A DNA stretch of 64,000 nt from Pomacea canaliculata (Eukaryota > Mollusca > Gastropoda > Architaenioglossa > Ampullariidae), in the NCBI RefSeq assembly GCF_003073045.1, contig NC_037590.1, positions 8,157,835-8,221,834 of the forward strand, written 5' to 3'. The position numbers were made by a program, and so were the translations under genes. Positions 1 to 13,700 of the stretch are shown here, piece after piece. The number at the start of each line of letters is the position of its first letter. Positions within the stretch are counted from its first letter, which is position 1. Below the pieces are notes generated by a model. That model had not been told where the DNA came from, made no database searches, and saw nothing but the letters and a program-made list of their open reading frames with translations.

Positions 1-3000
1 TATGATTGTAAGTTTGAATATTGATGGTAAAGGCACCTCACCAGGTTTAACTCTTATGTAAGCCTTCTCTGAAATGGTCATGCCTTCCATCATAGAGTCA
101 AGGGATTCTAACTGCGCCACAAATGCTGGGTCAATGATATTCCTGTGCTTTGACTTGAAATAAAGAAGCTTCTTCTTCTTTTTTCTTTTCTTACCTTCAC
201 TGCCATCCCTATCTTCATCTCCTGATGTGTCTTCTCTATGAGCACTCAAAGCACTGGTAAGGCTACTTGAATGCAGACTGAAGGAACTTTCCTTTAAAAT
301 TTTTGAGGGTTGATATCTGGCAAAAAATCCTAAAGATCTACTGTAAGAAGCTCCAAATATGCCTGTTGGCTGCCATGAGGTGTTTTTGAATGAGACTGCA
401 TTTCTGAATAGAGACACAGGCTTTGCTGCAACAAGAGAAGAATCAAATTCAGACTCAGACTTCGGCTGTGGCTGCTGCAAGCGCTTCTTTTTTCTTCGTT
501 TAGGATTGCGCATCATGACATGAAGCTTTGGTTTGCGAAACTTGTGAGCAGTTTTGCCAGGCTTTTTTGCAGTTGCTTCAACAGGTAGTGAACTTGGCAA
601 AGATGGTTCAATGATGCTGATATCATTGCTGTTATCCATTGTAAACTCACTTGATTCATCTACATCAGTACTTTGAAACTGTGAATGGATAGAGTGCTGA
701 ATGCTCTGAATCAAGGAAGCCAGTTCACTGTCACCAACACCCCTCACACTTCGCACATTAGATTCATGTCTAGGTGACTTGGCCAGCCATCTTTCATGAT
801 GCAGTTTTCCTGCAAGATCTGATGCATTCTTTCTGGGGCGTCCCCTCTTCCGTTTTTCAGTGAAAAATTGCCTTGGTGTCTCCTCTCTGCTGCCAGCAGC
901 TAAAAGTGTTTCTTCAGCTTTTCTGGCATATTTTCTAATGAGTCTAGAACTGCTGCTTTGTATCTGTCTGTTTTTTGATTTCTGCACCCTATTTTTAACA
1001 TTGGTGAAAAAGTGCTTCTTTCCTGACCCCTTTGGTCTACCACGACCACGTTTTTTGACATCAGAAACTCTGAGACCTTTACCAGGATTTGAATCGGAGG
1101 AACACAGCTCTTCTGGCAAGGTATTAACCTGACTATGACTTGACACTTTAGTTGGTGATCTTTGAGATTCTGACAAATCAGGATGCTCATCTAAGATACT
1201 CTGAGAAGAGCTTTCCTGAGATTCTACCACTTCTTCTGACTTGTCGGCTTTCTTGCCAACTACATTTACAGACTTCTCTAGCTTTGCTACAGTTAATGGT
1301 GTAGCATCTTCTGCACAAACGGATGCTTCCTCGTTTGCTACATTCTTGTCACTGCAATAAATATTGCTGTAAATTGTGCTCTTTTTGTGAAGCAGAAACT
1401 GAGACTTTTTCCTCTTTGGTGGACGACCACGCTTTCTTCTTCCCATTGGTGGAGCCTTCAAGGGCATTGTTATCTCAGTCATTTCTGTATCTGAGTCTCT
1501 GTCAGATGTTTCACTGATGTTTCTTCCTGGAGATTTGGATTCTACTTCCCCTAGAATTGTCTCACAACTAGTGGTAGCAGACTCAACTTCTGGAAGGGAA
1601 GGTGAAGGTTGTCCAGCATGCCGTTGCTGCTCTGAAAAATGGATCTGTTGTGGTGGGGCCTGAAGCTGCATTGTTGGTTCACCACTTGGTTCTCCAGTTG
1701 ATACAGAAGTAACCGAGCCTGGAGAATCATTACCTGATGGCGAGCCTGCAATAGACTGGATTCCACTGTCTGGAGAGACATTAGGCATGGACATGGAGTC
1801 CAACCGTAACAGTGCTTCAGGTGGGTCACCCAGCACTGGTACAACAGCATGCTTTTGGATATGCTGCAGCTGTTGCTGGTGGTCTTTATCGTCAACATCT
1901 TCGCCGCCAGACAAGTAGCAAAGAACTGATGTTGCTGCTGAGGCTGGACTCACAGCACATTTTTTCCCCAATTCAGCATCAGTGCCTACTTCTTTTGGCA
2001 AGTCATAGTTTTCCTTTCTAACTGCCTCTTCTTTGGGTGAAAGTCCATCTACCTGACTTACATCCCTGGCAGCAGATTCATCTCTCTTCACAATTTCTGT
2101 TTGCCCAGCCTGGCTGACTTTGAAGGAGGAGAGAGTGCCCTTCTTTCAAAATTTGGGCTGGGTTTAGAGGATCGTGGCATGCATCACAAACAGAAGATCT
2201 GGGTTGTTCTAAGATTGGCACTTGCTGATCTCTGGATCTGCTGTGATATACTTTAGTTGGTACTGTCCTGCTCATGTCTAGACCTCTTAGGTATTCTGGT
2301 GTCAAGACCTTTTCTTCAGTCACCTGTGTAAGAGTAAAATGTAAATATTTACCATTTCCATTACATATAGTGCAAAATGATAATAAACAAAAATAAAAAC
2401 AGTGGCTAATAATGTCGGCTAATGCAGTCAAACACTAATAATGTGGCCTTTATGAACAATGATATAATATGAGATAGTTTTGATTTTTTTTCTTAGCAAA
2501 ACTTCTATTTAAATTTATCAAGTCTCTTTTGAGGTGAAATCCTCAGAATATTAACAGTTATATACACCTATCTGCCATATACTGGGTATAAGATTATATC
2601 ACACTCCCTTTTAAACATATGAGACCCTCCACGACGAAACGAGTCTTAAGTCGGAAATTTGAGATTTGCCAAATTGCATATTTTTAAAAAGTACAGGTTC
2701 TGAATTTTCTTTTGATACAAAAGTTGTTCTTCTAGTCCTAACATTGAGTGAGTTATAAAAAATTGAAGTGTGAAAGTACGGTGGCAGCCATTTTGAGAAA
2801 AGCGGGTTCAAAGGTTAGCGCCAAGATGGCCGACTAGGTTTGTTTACTCCTAAACTTTTGCAGATAAATCTTTTGATCAGTTAATATTTGAATCGTTTTT
2901 TAAAGAAGTTGAAAATATAGACTCCAGGCTTTCTGGCAAGGCATAGCACGATGGGGTTATGACAGAGAAACAGTGTGGAAACAGCGTTTAAATTTCGTCT

Positions 3001-6000
3001 GTATTCAGTATGGATTGCAGTAGGGTACCTCGATTAAAACGTATTTTAAGTTGATTTCTAACTTTTTTTAACATATCAGTGTATTTTCCTGATAGTTTAA
3101 TAACCAAGAATTTCATTTTTAAAGAAAAGTCAAACTGCACAAAATTGACCCCTATCACCTTTCGAGGCCTCTAGCACAAAACTGTTCCGCGCGACTTACG
3201 ACTCATTTTGTCGTGAAAGGTCACATATATCCTTTAAGATGTTGTTTGAGATTAGATGGGTGTAATATTATAGCATGCAAATGTATTTAAAAAGTGACAG
3301 TGAGCAAGCATGTCAAATGAAAGAAAACAAAAATTTCCACAAACAATGAATCTTATGAGGTCCTGCATGTGGCAACAAAACATTGAAATATTAACCCTGG
3401 TTACCACTGACTGTGGCAAAAGTCCTTATTGAAACTTTTTGATATTTTCTATTGCCCACTTACAAACCTGATCTGAAAAAAAGTCTGCCAAGTTTCATAC
3501 AGGTAATGCTGTCCGAGACAAAAGTTTTCTGCAAACACTTCTAGTGCATCAGTTTTTGCTAAGCATTTGTCTCCCTTCCGAGTTTAAAAGAGTTTAGTAC
3601 AAGTCCTTAAGTTACCTTAATTCACTCTCTTTTGTGCTATATGGCTTGGATATATTTTAGACATGTTTAACATTTAGATACATTAACAATTATAGTCTTT
3701 ACCCAATTACCAACATTAACTGTGAAAAACATAATAATTTTGGTAGAAAAAGAATTTCCAAACAGATCTCCATTCAACCATGAGAAGAGACAGAAAGTTG
3801 AGATATTTCCCATCCCTGTCTGCCTCAAAATGTCAAAGATGAAGATTTAAACTGCACAAGCTATGTATCAAATGAGATACAATAAAACCTCATTAGTAAT
3901 AATGAACATTTTTACACAGTTCCAAATGATTTCCTCAGAGCACTTTACAGAAGCGATAAGCAGACCTGTCCATATAAAGGTAATCACAATCACCATCCAC
4001 CCATATTTGCATGTAACAAACATGTTCACTTCTACAACAGATATACCTACCCATACAAAATGTAAATGCAGACATGCATTATTTAGGCTCATGGTAGGAC
4101 AGGGTCTTATTAAGATCTTTTATACCGCGACACCCTACAAAATTCACCAACGTATTTTGTTACACAAACATCATCTCTAATGACAACTACATTCCCCAAT
4201 GTGACTTACTGACAGTTAATGTCTATTACAAGTTTGTTTTTTAAGATATCACGTATTCAAAAAACTTGGGTACATTTGAAAATAGACTGCTTTTGGCCAA
4301 CTGTGTGTCCTAAATTACAACCTTCTACAGAAAAAAAAAGTAAAATTTTGAAAGCCTATGCTAGTTTATTGGGTCACCCACCACCAGTCATGCTGACCCA
4401 AAACCATTTTGCCCCAGCCATACAGACCATCCACCTGAGTCGAATTGACCCAGGCCCAAAAGACGCCATTCACTCAATGCTCTGCATTCATTTAGCCTGA
4501 GCTGATTCAACTTTCAGTGTTGGGACAATGTGGTCTTATGTGGAACAATATGGTCATGAAAGGGGTTCATGGTAAGCCGCTATGGCTGGAGAGATATGGT
4601 TTGTGGTCAAAATGACCTGCCCTTGCTCAATCTTACTTTTTTTTTTACCACAGCACATCAGTCGATTAAGCTTTGTTTATGACCTTTTGCAAAAGTTCTG
4701 TTTGTGTTACATTGCATTTTTTGCAAAAATCATGTTTGAAAATATGTGCATATGAAGAGAGCCTCTTTATCTACCACAGTATGTGTGTACTGATCAATTG
4801 CTCTCAGGTGGAGAGTTAGTCCCCTATAAATCTTCAACCAAGCATAACGAAGGCAGAATCAGTAAGCACAACCGAACAAAAGTGGGGGGAAAAAACCCTC
4901 AAGGAAATACTTTTCAAAAGCTTTATTTTCATCATTTAAATCAATGAACTTGAATTTAAAGGTGTCTGGAGTCATGGTTTGTGGAGTAAAAACAGACTGG
5001 TTGATGTCCCCACTACAACCTCTCTGTTACAACCTGATTTTGGTGGATTATACCAGATCTTAACAGGAAGGTTTTATTGCATCATGGTTTTCACCACCAC
5101 GAGTAATGTTTATTCATCTGTATGACTATTTACGTCTACCACATGAATGTAAGAACAGATTACAATAATGGGACATAGCCTGCCTTAACCTGTGAGTAAA
5201 AGACTTTCTAAAAATTCTGTAAATTCAGTAATTTTGTGCATTTCAGGATAGCTAGTTTAATATCATCCTTGCGTCTCTAATGATTTAATCTTCATTAATC
5301 AGGATCCTCTTTTCTTCTTTGAAAAGAAGGAAAGACACGAAACTTCCTAATGGACAACTACAAGGAACACTTGAATCTGGACTCCCTAAACAGTCCTTAA
5401 CTTTCCGCATGTTACTAACAGGATGTCTCAACCTTTCTTTCATAAAATTTAAAAGTTATCTGGAACCTGCTGCAAGAAATTTATTGCGACCATTAATAGG
5501 TACTAAACAATGTTTGGAGATTGAAATCTTTTTTGAACCCTTACTACCACATGACGGCATTACCAGTGTAACTCTATTAATCTAATTCTTCCTATAAAGT
5601 TCACACTAACAGATAAAAACATCTTCACAGCTAGCTATAGCTCAATCACATCAATTTCAACTATATTAAATGAGTTAATACCAAATAAGTTTTCCCAAAT
5701 TTGCTGGAGAAAAGGAGCAACTGCAAGAACAAAAAAAGGGAGTAACCTTACAAAAGTTGTTTATAATACTAAGCTTATTCAGTAATAGTGTATGGATTTA
5801 TTGAGTCCACAACAGCCTCTCAATGCCAGTAGTAGTTATAATTAACAAAAACACACACCAACAAAACAGTACACATATTAAAAACAAACTTCTCATTTCA
5901 TTAGTTTATGTAAAGAAATTGAAAACAGTCTGCTTTGGAGTGAATGATCTGAGCCAGCTACTTGCTGTTATCTGTCATCTGACATATGAAGAACAATAGG

Positions 6001-7681
6001 ATTAACTGGAGGAAAGCTCTTCACTGGTGCTGGCTACCACCCCCTCTCCACTTCCTTTTGGTTAATTGTCCTACACAGTTGGAAATGCTTCTGCCAACAC
6101 CTACTTGTTGTCATAGCCTCCCACCTATTGGCATAATGGGTAAAATTTAGTGGACAAGAGTAATTTCATTGGCAGCTTTTTTAAGGTAACAAACCTATTG
6201 GCCACAACAATCTTCAGGAGGTCGATTGGTAAGCTAACCTCATAGTGGTTAAGCAGAAAGCTTCTACTGTCAAAATAAATCAGCATTTGCTGACTTAGTA
6301 ACCAACAAAGATACTGTATAAAATATAAACAACTTTTTAGTTACTAAAGAAATACTCTGAAAGCAAGCTAAAAGTGCTACACATTTTCAAGAAAAGAAAA
6401 ATACAGAGGTATTTAAGATTACTATCACCATAAACTTGGCACTTCTTACTGCACTCTCTAGTTGTTTAAATGCACAACTATAGCCAAGTAAAATAATAAT
6501 ACTAAAATACTTTTAAACAAGGGGCTTATAGAGTTCCTCTGTTTTTCTACACTTTTATGGCAAGCAAAGCATTATTTCTATGCTAGTGATTTGATGAATT
6601 TTAGGTTTTGAGTGTCAAGCAAGAAATATGGTAATAATTTATGGAATAAGAAGTTATTAATAATTCAACTGTAAAACAAACTATCTGATACTACTCCTGC
6701 AACATGTAAATTGCAAAACAGTTGGCATCTGTGATAACAAAAATTAGGGAAAAATGCAACTGGTAAAAATATTTAGCAGATACAAAAATGTAACATTATC
6801 AACATGAAAGGTTATTTAAAAGTCTAAAGATATCCCAATACTCTAATTGTATTGCTACTTCTTGTTTACTTCTCACATTACTGTCTGCCTATATACCTTG
6901 ATAATTATTAAGTCAATAATTCATTCTATCATTAAGGCTTGAATCTTACTGTGTAGTTTCTCCCCAATCTCCCACCCTTCTTTTTTGATGCACTGATCTA
7001 AGACTTTCTGGAACTGGAACAAATGATTGTTATGCATATAAAATCCTAAATAATAGTCTAAGGTAAAACAAACATTATCTTAATGCAAAACTTTTTTTGT
7101 TGGTTTATAAATGAAATGACAAAAAAAAAATATAGAGATCTGAGGTGTCCATAAACATTTTCTTAAATTAGTCCTGAGGTGATATGCTGAACTCTTTTCA
7201 ATAACAGCATAGCAATTTTTTTATTTTTCCTTTTAAAGGATTGAGTACAAAATGAAAAATATACTCACAGATAGATGAGTTTCTGTGATTAAGTCAGTAT
7301 CTTTGAGAACAGCTGAAAAAGTGTGGTATCTGCCAAGTAATTCTGTATCCCTTCTGATATCAGCACTAACACTCATGGGGGCTCCATGAGCAGTGGGCAA
7401 TGCAGCCTCATTCTTGCTGGTGGACAATGAAGATATGTTTTGGCAGCATGTTCTTGTAGGCACACTCAGCTGCCCAGAGAAGTAGCTAGTGGTATTTGTA
7501 CTCCACTCTTGATCTTGAGTACTGGCAGTATCGCTGTCAGAAGAACAGAAACTTGAACTTGATGACTCCGAAGAAAATCCACTATTTGAAGAGCTGTCTG
7601 AAACTTCATCAGCATAAACTAAATCAGTCCTATTCATGACGCTCCCCAACTCCTTTATCCCACAGAATTCATCTTCTAGCA
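1..7681 (-). CDS. ASH1L: ASH1L-like histone H3K36 methyltransferase, N-terminal exons (partial)
   Basis: Two coding exons are visible on the minus strand. The upstream one is about 7681-7269, Ser-rich, with donor GTGAGTAT. The second is very large, from 2322 (acceptor ...CTTACACAG) to beyond the left edge. The join is phase 0. The big exon carries AT-hook motifs (GRPPKRKK near 1410-1440, RGRGRPKGSGKK near 1020-1050, RKRGRPRK near 835), Ser/Thr-rich disordered sequence and long basic runs. Near 30-190 it has a K-rich stretch followed by DPAFVAQLESL and LPSIFKLT. This matches the human ASH1L block [22 protein letters not shown]...LPTIFRINF, which lies well before the SET domain; that match drives the call. 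ASH1L is a nuclear trithorax-group H3K36 methyltransferase. The catalytic SET, bromo, PHD and BAH parts would lie left of base 1. The true start is not resolved: the first in-frame Met in the upstream exon is near 7637, and more 5' exons are possible. The frame shifts by one base near 2145. Another AT-hook chromatin protein is the alternative. Confidence 0.72.
2323..7268 (-). other. ASH1L intron (about 4.9 kb)
   Basis: This AT-rich intron lies between the two ASH1L coding exons. It runs from donor GTGAGTAT at its 7268 end to acceptor TTACACAG at its 2323 end. It contains the inverted-repeat element at 2618-3227 and a SINE/LINE-tail-like scrap near 3905-3955. I see no other exon or RNA gene in it. 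Confidence 0.6.
2618..3227. mobile_element. 610-bp non-autonomous DNA transposon with about 36-bp terminal inverted repeats
   Basis: The left end (2618-2653) and the reverse complement of the right end (3192-3227) agree at about 30 of 36 positions. The shared core reads CACGACRAAAYGAGTC..TAAGTCG. There is no coding capacity inside, so this is a MITE-like element in the large ASH1L intron. The target duplication is not clear because both flanks are short AT repeats (ATAT). The superfamily cannot be assigned from the termini alone. Confidence 0.6.
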
Positions 7682-9183
7682 CTATTCCAAGTCACACATG
7701 TCTTCACGTGATGAAAAAAGTACTTATACTTAAGTACTATCTTCTTTCTTGGCTGATATCTGCACAAAAAGGGGAAGATTTTGTAAATAAATGTAAGAAA
7801 ACAGCAACTGTTTAGAACAAGAAATTTTCAACAAGCCCTCCACCGAAGAGAAAAGCAAACAAGAAGAGAAGGAGATACTTGATGAGATCAACTGGTCCCC
7901 TTTTGTTTCAGATCCAGTAAAGGTAAAAGAAACATTTAGCAACTTGTATCTAATTACACATCTGTAATCTCTGCTTACCAAACATTACAAACATCGTAAT
8001 GCATAAATTCTTTCTAAAATCCCATCCTACACACAGCAGAAAAAAATTGCCCAAATGTTAAGCAGAAAAAAACACTAGTACTACTCCTCTTTCTCCCTCC
8101 TCACTCTTTCTCTCACACACCCTTACCCACAATATGCCTATGATGAGGCCTAAAATAGCATGTTGAATACTAATATGCTGGTAAGGGTCAGATTGACATC
8201 TACATTGTACACAGTGCTGAATGAACCAACTGTCACTTTTATCCAACCTGTTCATTTGGATCATTTCATTTGAATTCTAAAGATAGTTAAAAAGAAATAT
8301 TATTTACAGGTTTGTTTAGCCAGAGGTAGGAGCCCAGTACTGTCCCAATACTAATACCATCTACAGAACTGTTAACCAAAGTTTGCTTAAACATTCCATC
8401 ATTCCTATCTTTTAGTACACTCCCCTACTGCTAGGTAGATACGGTAAGACACGGAAAATACTATGTAGGATTTGTAAACAGTTAAACGATGCACTGCTTC
8501 TGTAATGGTTCCATCGTTCCACATATATCTCGCGAACGTGTCTCTTCCTTTCTTGTTTACATTGTAACTGGAAGCATTTTTTCAGTAATTCCCGACACTT
8601 CATGCATTAACAATACTATATCTTTGTGATATCTGGTCTTCAAGACTGTTATACTGTATAGGATATTTTTTTTTTCGCACGATGAATAACCACACACAAA
8701 GATCCTGTTATGATAGAGTCATTTAAGGGCATTCAATTCCATTTCTATTGGATGGCTTCCTGAACCAGACGCCAGTACTAGTTGGCGTCGCGGGACCGCA
8801 GCCAAGACGGAATAAATCCACAAAATTAACACGAATTGTAGAGTGAGATTCTGCGTGGGTGTCCTGGTATGACTAAACAGCGTCTCAGGCAGCGGGCATA
8901 TGAAACGCAATGCATGCATTTTGCAACCTAACAGCACCCGCCTGAGAGTAAGATTCGGTGTCAAACTCAAAGAGCTTCAATACCTACGCGCCAAATCCAA
9001 AAAAGCAGCAAAACTTAAAAACACAACAGAATAAAAAGATAATGCATGCTAATTATGAGCACCACAATTTTTACCTGTTTGATTGTTAATCCAGCAATCA
9101 GAAACAACACACTCAATAAAGAATCAACTCAGTGGAGATAACACACACAGAAGGCTACGCCATAACACTACCTTCTGCGCAAG
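7682..9183. promoter_or_regulatory. Divergent 5' region between ASH1L (minus) and DAP3 (plus)
   Basis: This interval separates the most upstream recognised ASH1L exon from the candidate DAP3 start at 9184. About 8740-9000 is less AT-rich than its surroundings and has several CpGs. This would suit a shared TATA-less promoter, with ASH1L 5' UTR exons probably inside. No open frame here resembles a known protein. The layout is inferred from gene orientation; no transcript start can be seen directly. Confidence 0.35.
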
Positions 9184-9227
9184 ATGGCGTCTGGAGTTTC
9201 AATGCTCGAAAGGAGCTTCTCATTTTG
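9184..9227 (+). CDS. DAP3: Candidate first coding exon of DAP3
   Basis: ATG in a strong context (AAGATGGCG) opens MASGVSMLERSFSFW before a GT at 9228. DAP3 needs a short upstream start exon because the exon at 10705 has no in-frame Met, and this is the best Kozak ATG in the right place. The donor (GTTACA) is weak. The phase fits only if an acceptor after 10726 is used rather than the better one after 10704. This remains a candidate. Confidence 0.3.
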
Positions 9228-10235
9228 GTTACACATTATCAATTTTTAAAAAAATAATTCAAAAACAATCAAAATTCGGAAAAGAAATTTTGCTTTTAGT
9301 AGAAAGAATAGCATGTATTTTTTAATATTAGTTAATTTTGTTGAAAATAAAGAAGTTATATTAGGAATGTAGTTTTTTTCCCTTACTGGCAAAGAGAGAT
9401 GTTTTGGTGCGATTCATATGTTAATCACGCACCTGTCGGTGCAATTGTCAGCTATTTTTTCACCGTGACCATAAATTATAGGTTTTTATAAGCGAAAATT
9501 GTAGGATTTTGTTCTTATTTACAATATTCGTCAAATTCGGTGCTACCCATAAGGCAATAACACAAAATGGATTCTTTCACGAGTGTTCGTGCAGCAAGAA
9601 CTGCAATCAGTTTCTTCAAATCTGCTTCTTTACGCCAATGTGCACTAGGTCAGATCATGGAAATATTGTTTTTAAAAAATGTTTTGTGAATAGGAGCGTT
9701 ATAATGTTCTGTTATTTATATTGCGGTATTTAGTGGTAGCGTTTTGTCCGATTTGTTGTTGCCAGTTTAGCTTTGGAAGCAATGTTCAATGTCCTTCGGT
9801 TGTGTAAGTCAGAAGTGTAGCCTGTGTTTCCCCATCAAAAAGTAAAAATGGGTTTCAAACCTTCTGCTTAAGTTTTAAGAGGTTTCGATATATTTGGTCT
9901 ATGTTATTTACTTTTAATTTGTAATTTGACTTTTTTGCACATTCTATGCGGCAATTACGAAGTACGTGTGCTCTCTCTTTTATCTCCATTTCATTATTAT
10001 GATACAGTATACAGAGGTATCGATGTTCAAGTATTCATTTAGCTTGTTGCACATCTTACTACAGTAGTGTACCTACACCACTGTCATCGCATTTGAACCC
10101 CACTTTTAAAGAATCTTGATGCATTCAGAACATGGTGGAATGACATGCTTAAAGATCTCTCTTCTCTGTATTATGTTTTTGCGTGTGCATAGATGAGATC
10201 AAGAGTAGCGACATCTCTGCATATTTATTTAATCT

Positions 10236-10330
10236 TCTTTCTTGTTCCTATTCGCCCCCATTGGAGCATAGGGCGCAATCACACCCCGCCATCAGACCTG
10301 GTTCTGGATGTCCCTTTCCAGTTGGGACAT
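10236..10330 (+). repeat. Short repeat related to 32125-32166
   Basis: It shares CCATTGGAGCATAGGGC with 32125-32166, then continues with CCTGGTTCTGGATGTC. It looks like the 3' end of a short interspersed or LINE-derived unit. It lies in the first DAP3 intron. Confidence 0.4.
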
Positions 10331-10704
10331 ATTTAATACGAACCACTAATTTAAAAATAAACAAAGACTGTCATGTAAAGTCTAGATTAAATTGATAGCC
10401 ACCCTTAAATGGCCTGAGGATATTTTTCAACTCACCCACACCAGTCTTTTGAGCCTGGGATGATTCAGTGTTGGGATGATATGGTCATGGCTTGGACAGT
10501 TTTACTCATGTGTTTTACTTGGAGCAAAATGACCAGCCTACTCATAGACGCACATGCACGCATATCACAGTATGTTTTATAAGATTAGAAATTATTGTTG
10601 TTACCAGTTTTCAGTAATTCGTACACAAAAACTATGACAATAGAAAAAAAAGTGGTTAACCAGTTTAGATTTTAATGATTCAAGACTTTTTGTTCTTTCT
10701 TTAG

Positions 10705-13700
10705 GTACTGCTACATTGCCAGAAAGCAGATATTTAAGTACTGTAGCTGTCAGCAAGCAAACAACACAATGTTGTCATCATGGGCACAAAATACAATTAA
10801 AATTTCGATGTGTAACCAGCCTGGCAGAACAGTTTCAGGAAGCATATTCAGCCAAGCAGAAGACAACAAATTTTCTATCCTTATTTCGAACAGAAGAAAG
10901 TGAACCAGTGGGTGGTCCTTTGATACTTACCATTTAATTTTTATTATCCTGTTTTAATTCCACTTTGCTATAACCCAGAAACTGTGGCATTCAAATGATG
11001 CTGAAATGTTAGATATAAATTATGAGCATAAATTATACTTCTCTCTTTTGGTGTACTTAGTATTCATAAGAAATGGCACATGGTATGGCATGCTGTAGAG
11101 AAAATAGAGACTTTTTTTAAAGTGTGCTCATAATGCAAAATATCTTTATAGTAAATCCCCTGCATTAAAACGTTTCCTATTGCAAAATTAACAAATTTTC
11201 TCAGATGTATTTCGCTATGTAAACGTCATCTCTTTTATAACTACTGCCCAAATGTGACTTAAAACTAACAGTTTGTGCTTATTATGGGTTGTTTTTTTTT
11301 CTTTGCTAGAGTCAAGTATTGGAAAGCAATATGTACATTTTTAAATAGACTGCCTCTGGTTGAATTTCATACTAAGATTCCTATCATTTATGACTTGATT
11401 ATGTGGATTTTAGTTAATGTTAATAGGAAGATTTTATTGTTATTACATCAAACACCACTAATGCCACGAAGTGGGGTTAGTGGTGACCAAATCTAGCATA
11501 TTCATCCTTTGATCAACATGTGATGCTTATTGCTCAAGGTTGTAAAAATATTCTACAAACCTGTTTCTTATTTTTACATAGAGTATTGCAGTAGTTGGTT
11601 TAGCACTAGTGCACTAGTGTACCATAACTCTGATGCATCCTTGTGAGAGAGCAGCCCACAGTTTTTGTGGAAGATAAAACGTTGAGTTTTTTCCCCATGT
11701 AATTCAGTGTTGAAGAATGTTGTTAATTATCACAATCCTTGTTTATTTCATGTTTATTTGTAGCATCTATTTTTGACAGGCTCGGCAGTCCATGGATCAA
11801 GAGGGAATGTTTTATACGGTGGCTGAAGCAGATGTTAAACAGGTCTTTGAGAAAGGGTTACCTTTGCATTTTACCAGGCAGGTTGGTATTAGCATTAGAA
11901 GACATCTCCCTTTAACCCTAGTGAGCATACTGTACAAGAGGATCAGAAAGGTCTAAACATTGAAATGTTTTGTCAATGCTGATGGCATATTTGGCACATC
12001 GTCTTATCTCAAAGCAGATTTTATTTTAGTGAAAAAACTACACCCACAAATTTATTACCACCAACAATAAAACTGATAACTATTCTTACCTTAATATGCT
12101 GATTTCCATTTTTATTTCCAATGTAAGAAAAGGCTGTTGTATAAATGTAGTCAGTTGAAAATATTCCAATAACTATACCTTCAACTTATTGAACCTATTT
12201 ATGGTCCTTTAAACAAAAATAATTGATATCATATTATTTTTGCTGTTATTGTCATCATCCACTCCTTACACTCAAACATGTAAATCTTGTCTCTGATCGG
12301 AACTATAAATAACAGGGGAATTTTTTAGCCATGTGTTTTGTCTTTTAGAGAAAGATCTAAAGGAAAGCAATTCTAGAAATTTTTACTTAACATTTTTTGA
12401 ATGCCTTTCCTTGTAAAATTGATTGTTCTTTAGTGAAAAAGAAAAATTCAGAATCAACACAAGCTTGTAAAGCTTTCACAATTATAATGTGATATCATTG
12501 CGATTTTGTTCAAAGTGTCAAATTGTTGAGCATGTTACATGATGTAATGCTAAAACAATTTGAACTTTGGTGCTAACATAATTTTCTGCGATAAAATTAC
12601 TCTGATAAAGAAATCTGGATGCAAGAGTCAGAGCAGACCTAATAGTTATACATTTTGCAAGATATAAGCATTGAATAAAAAGCGTACATTATTATGTTTC
12701 TTTTCATTTAGGGATCACTAATTTGTGATTGCTTTTTCTTTCCTTTGATTTTGTAGTCGAAAACTTTTAATGAGACATGTTTCATGGTTCGTCGACCAGC
12801 ATTACAAGTGATCGAGCATTTAAAAAATCTGAATCTTGAGCATCCAGTTCCGCGTTTTGTGCTCTGTATCCTTTCTTACATTAAGAAATTTGTACAATGA
12901 ATATTGAGTTGGGTTTTTTGTTTGTTTTTTTGTTTTGTTTTTTTTTCTTTATTTTGGAACTTAAGGTTTATTTAAGGAGAGTGCAGATTTAAAGCTACTA
13001 TAGGTGGAGTCAGGGTTTTGGTTATGGTGAGTTCAGATTTAAGGCTAGTTTGGTTGGATAGAGGAATGTAAAGCATTTATGAGGGAAATAGTTGTTTGGA
13101 CTAAGAATTATCAACTTGATTTTTGTTTTTCCTTTTGGGGGCTTGTGCTTTTAACTTTTAAATTCTTTTCTCATTGATCCTTTAGTTTTCTTTTTTTAGA
13201 TCACTTGATTTTATTGTGTTCAAAATAATTCAGATATGTCATCCTTAAAACATGGCTCAGATGGGAAGAGGGGCAGTGGAAAATCACTGACAATTGCTCA
13301 TGTGTTGCACTTCTGCTTCCAAGAAAAATGGCTCCTTGTTCATGTTGCCTTGGGTACCTGCACTTTATTATCATTCTACCAAACATATTATTTCTTAAAG
13401 GTAGACTATGCAATGTCTTTTCAAAGGTGGATACTTTTACAAGTTTATAAACGGGAAACTTGTAAATGGTGTTGATTAAAAGATAACAGCATAGATAAAG
13501 GTACTGTTGCACAAAATGGTCCTTGTAAATGCATTGAAGATGTTTTTAAATACAGCGGCTGCTTTTTGACCTGTATTTTTTTGACATCTTAATAGCTCCT
13601 GAATTCAATCGCAAGCAGCAGGAAATTTCCCCATCATCACACAAACCAGGCCGCATGGATTTGCCTGTTGAAGCAGCAGATTGGCTCGTTCACTTTCGTA

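Noticed and set aside
860-2021. Several plus-strand open frames opposite the ASH1L exon
   Set aside because: They are shadows of the long minus-strand frame, rich in Cys/Phe/Leu from reading AT-hook and Ser codons backwards.
9083-9325. 80-codon frame overlapping the candidate DAP3 start
   Set aside because: It is out of frame with the Kozak ATG at 9184 and has no similarity to anything I know.
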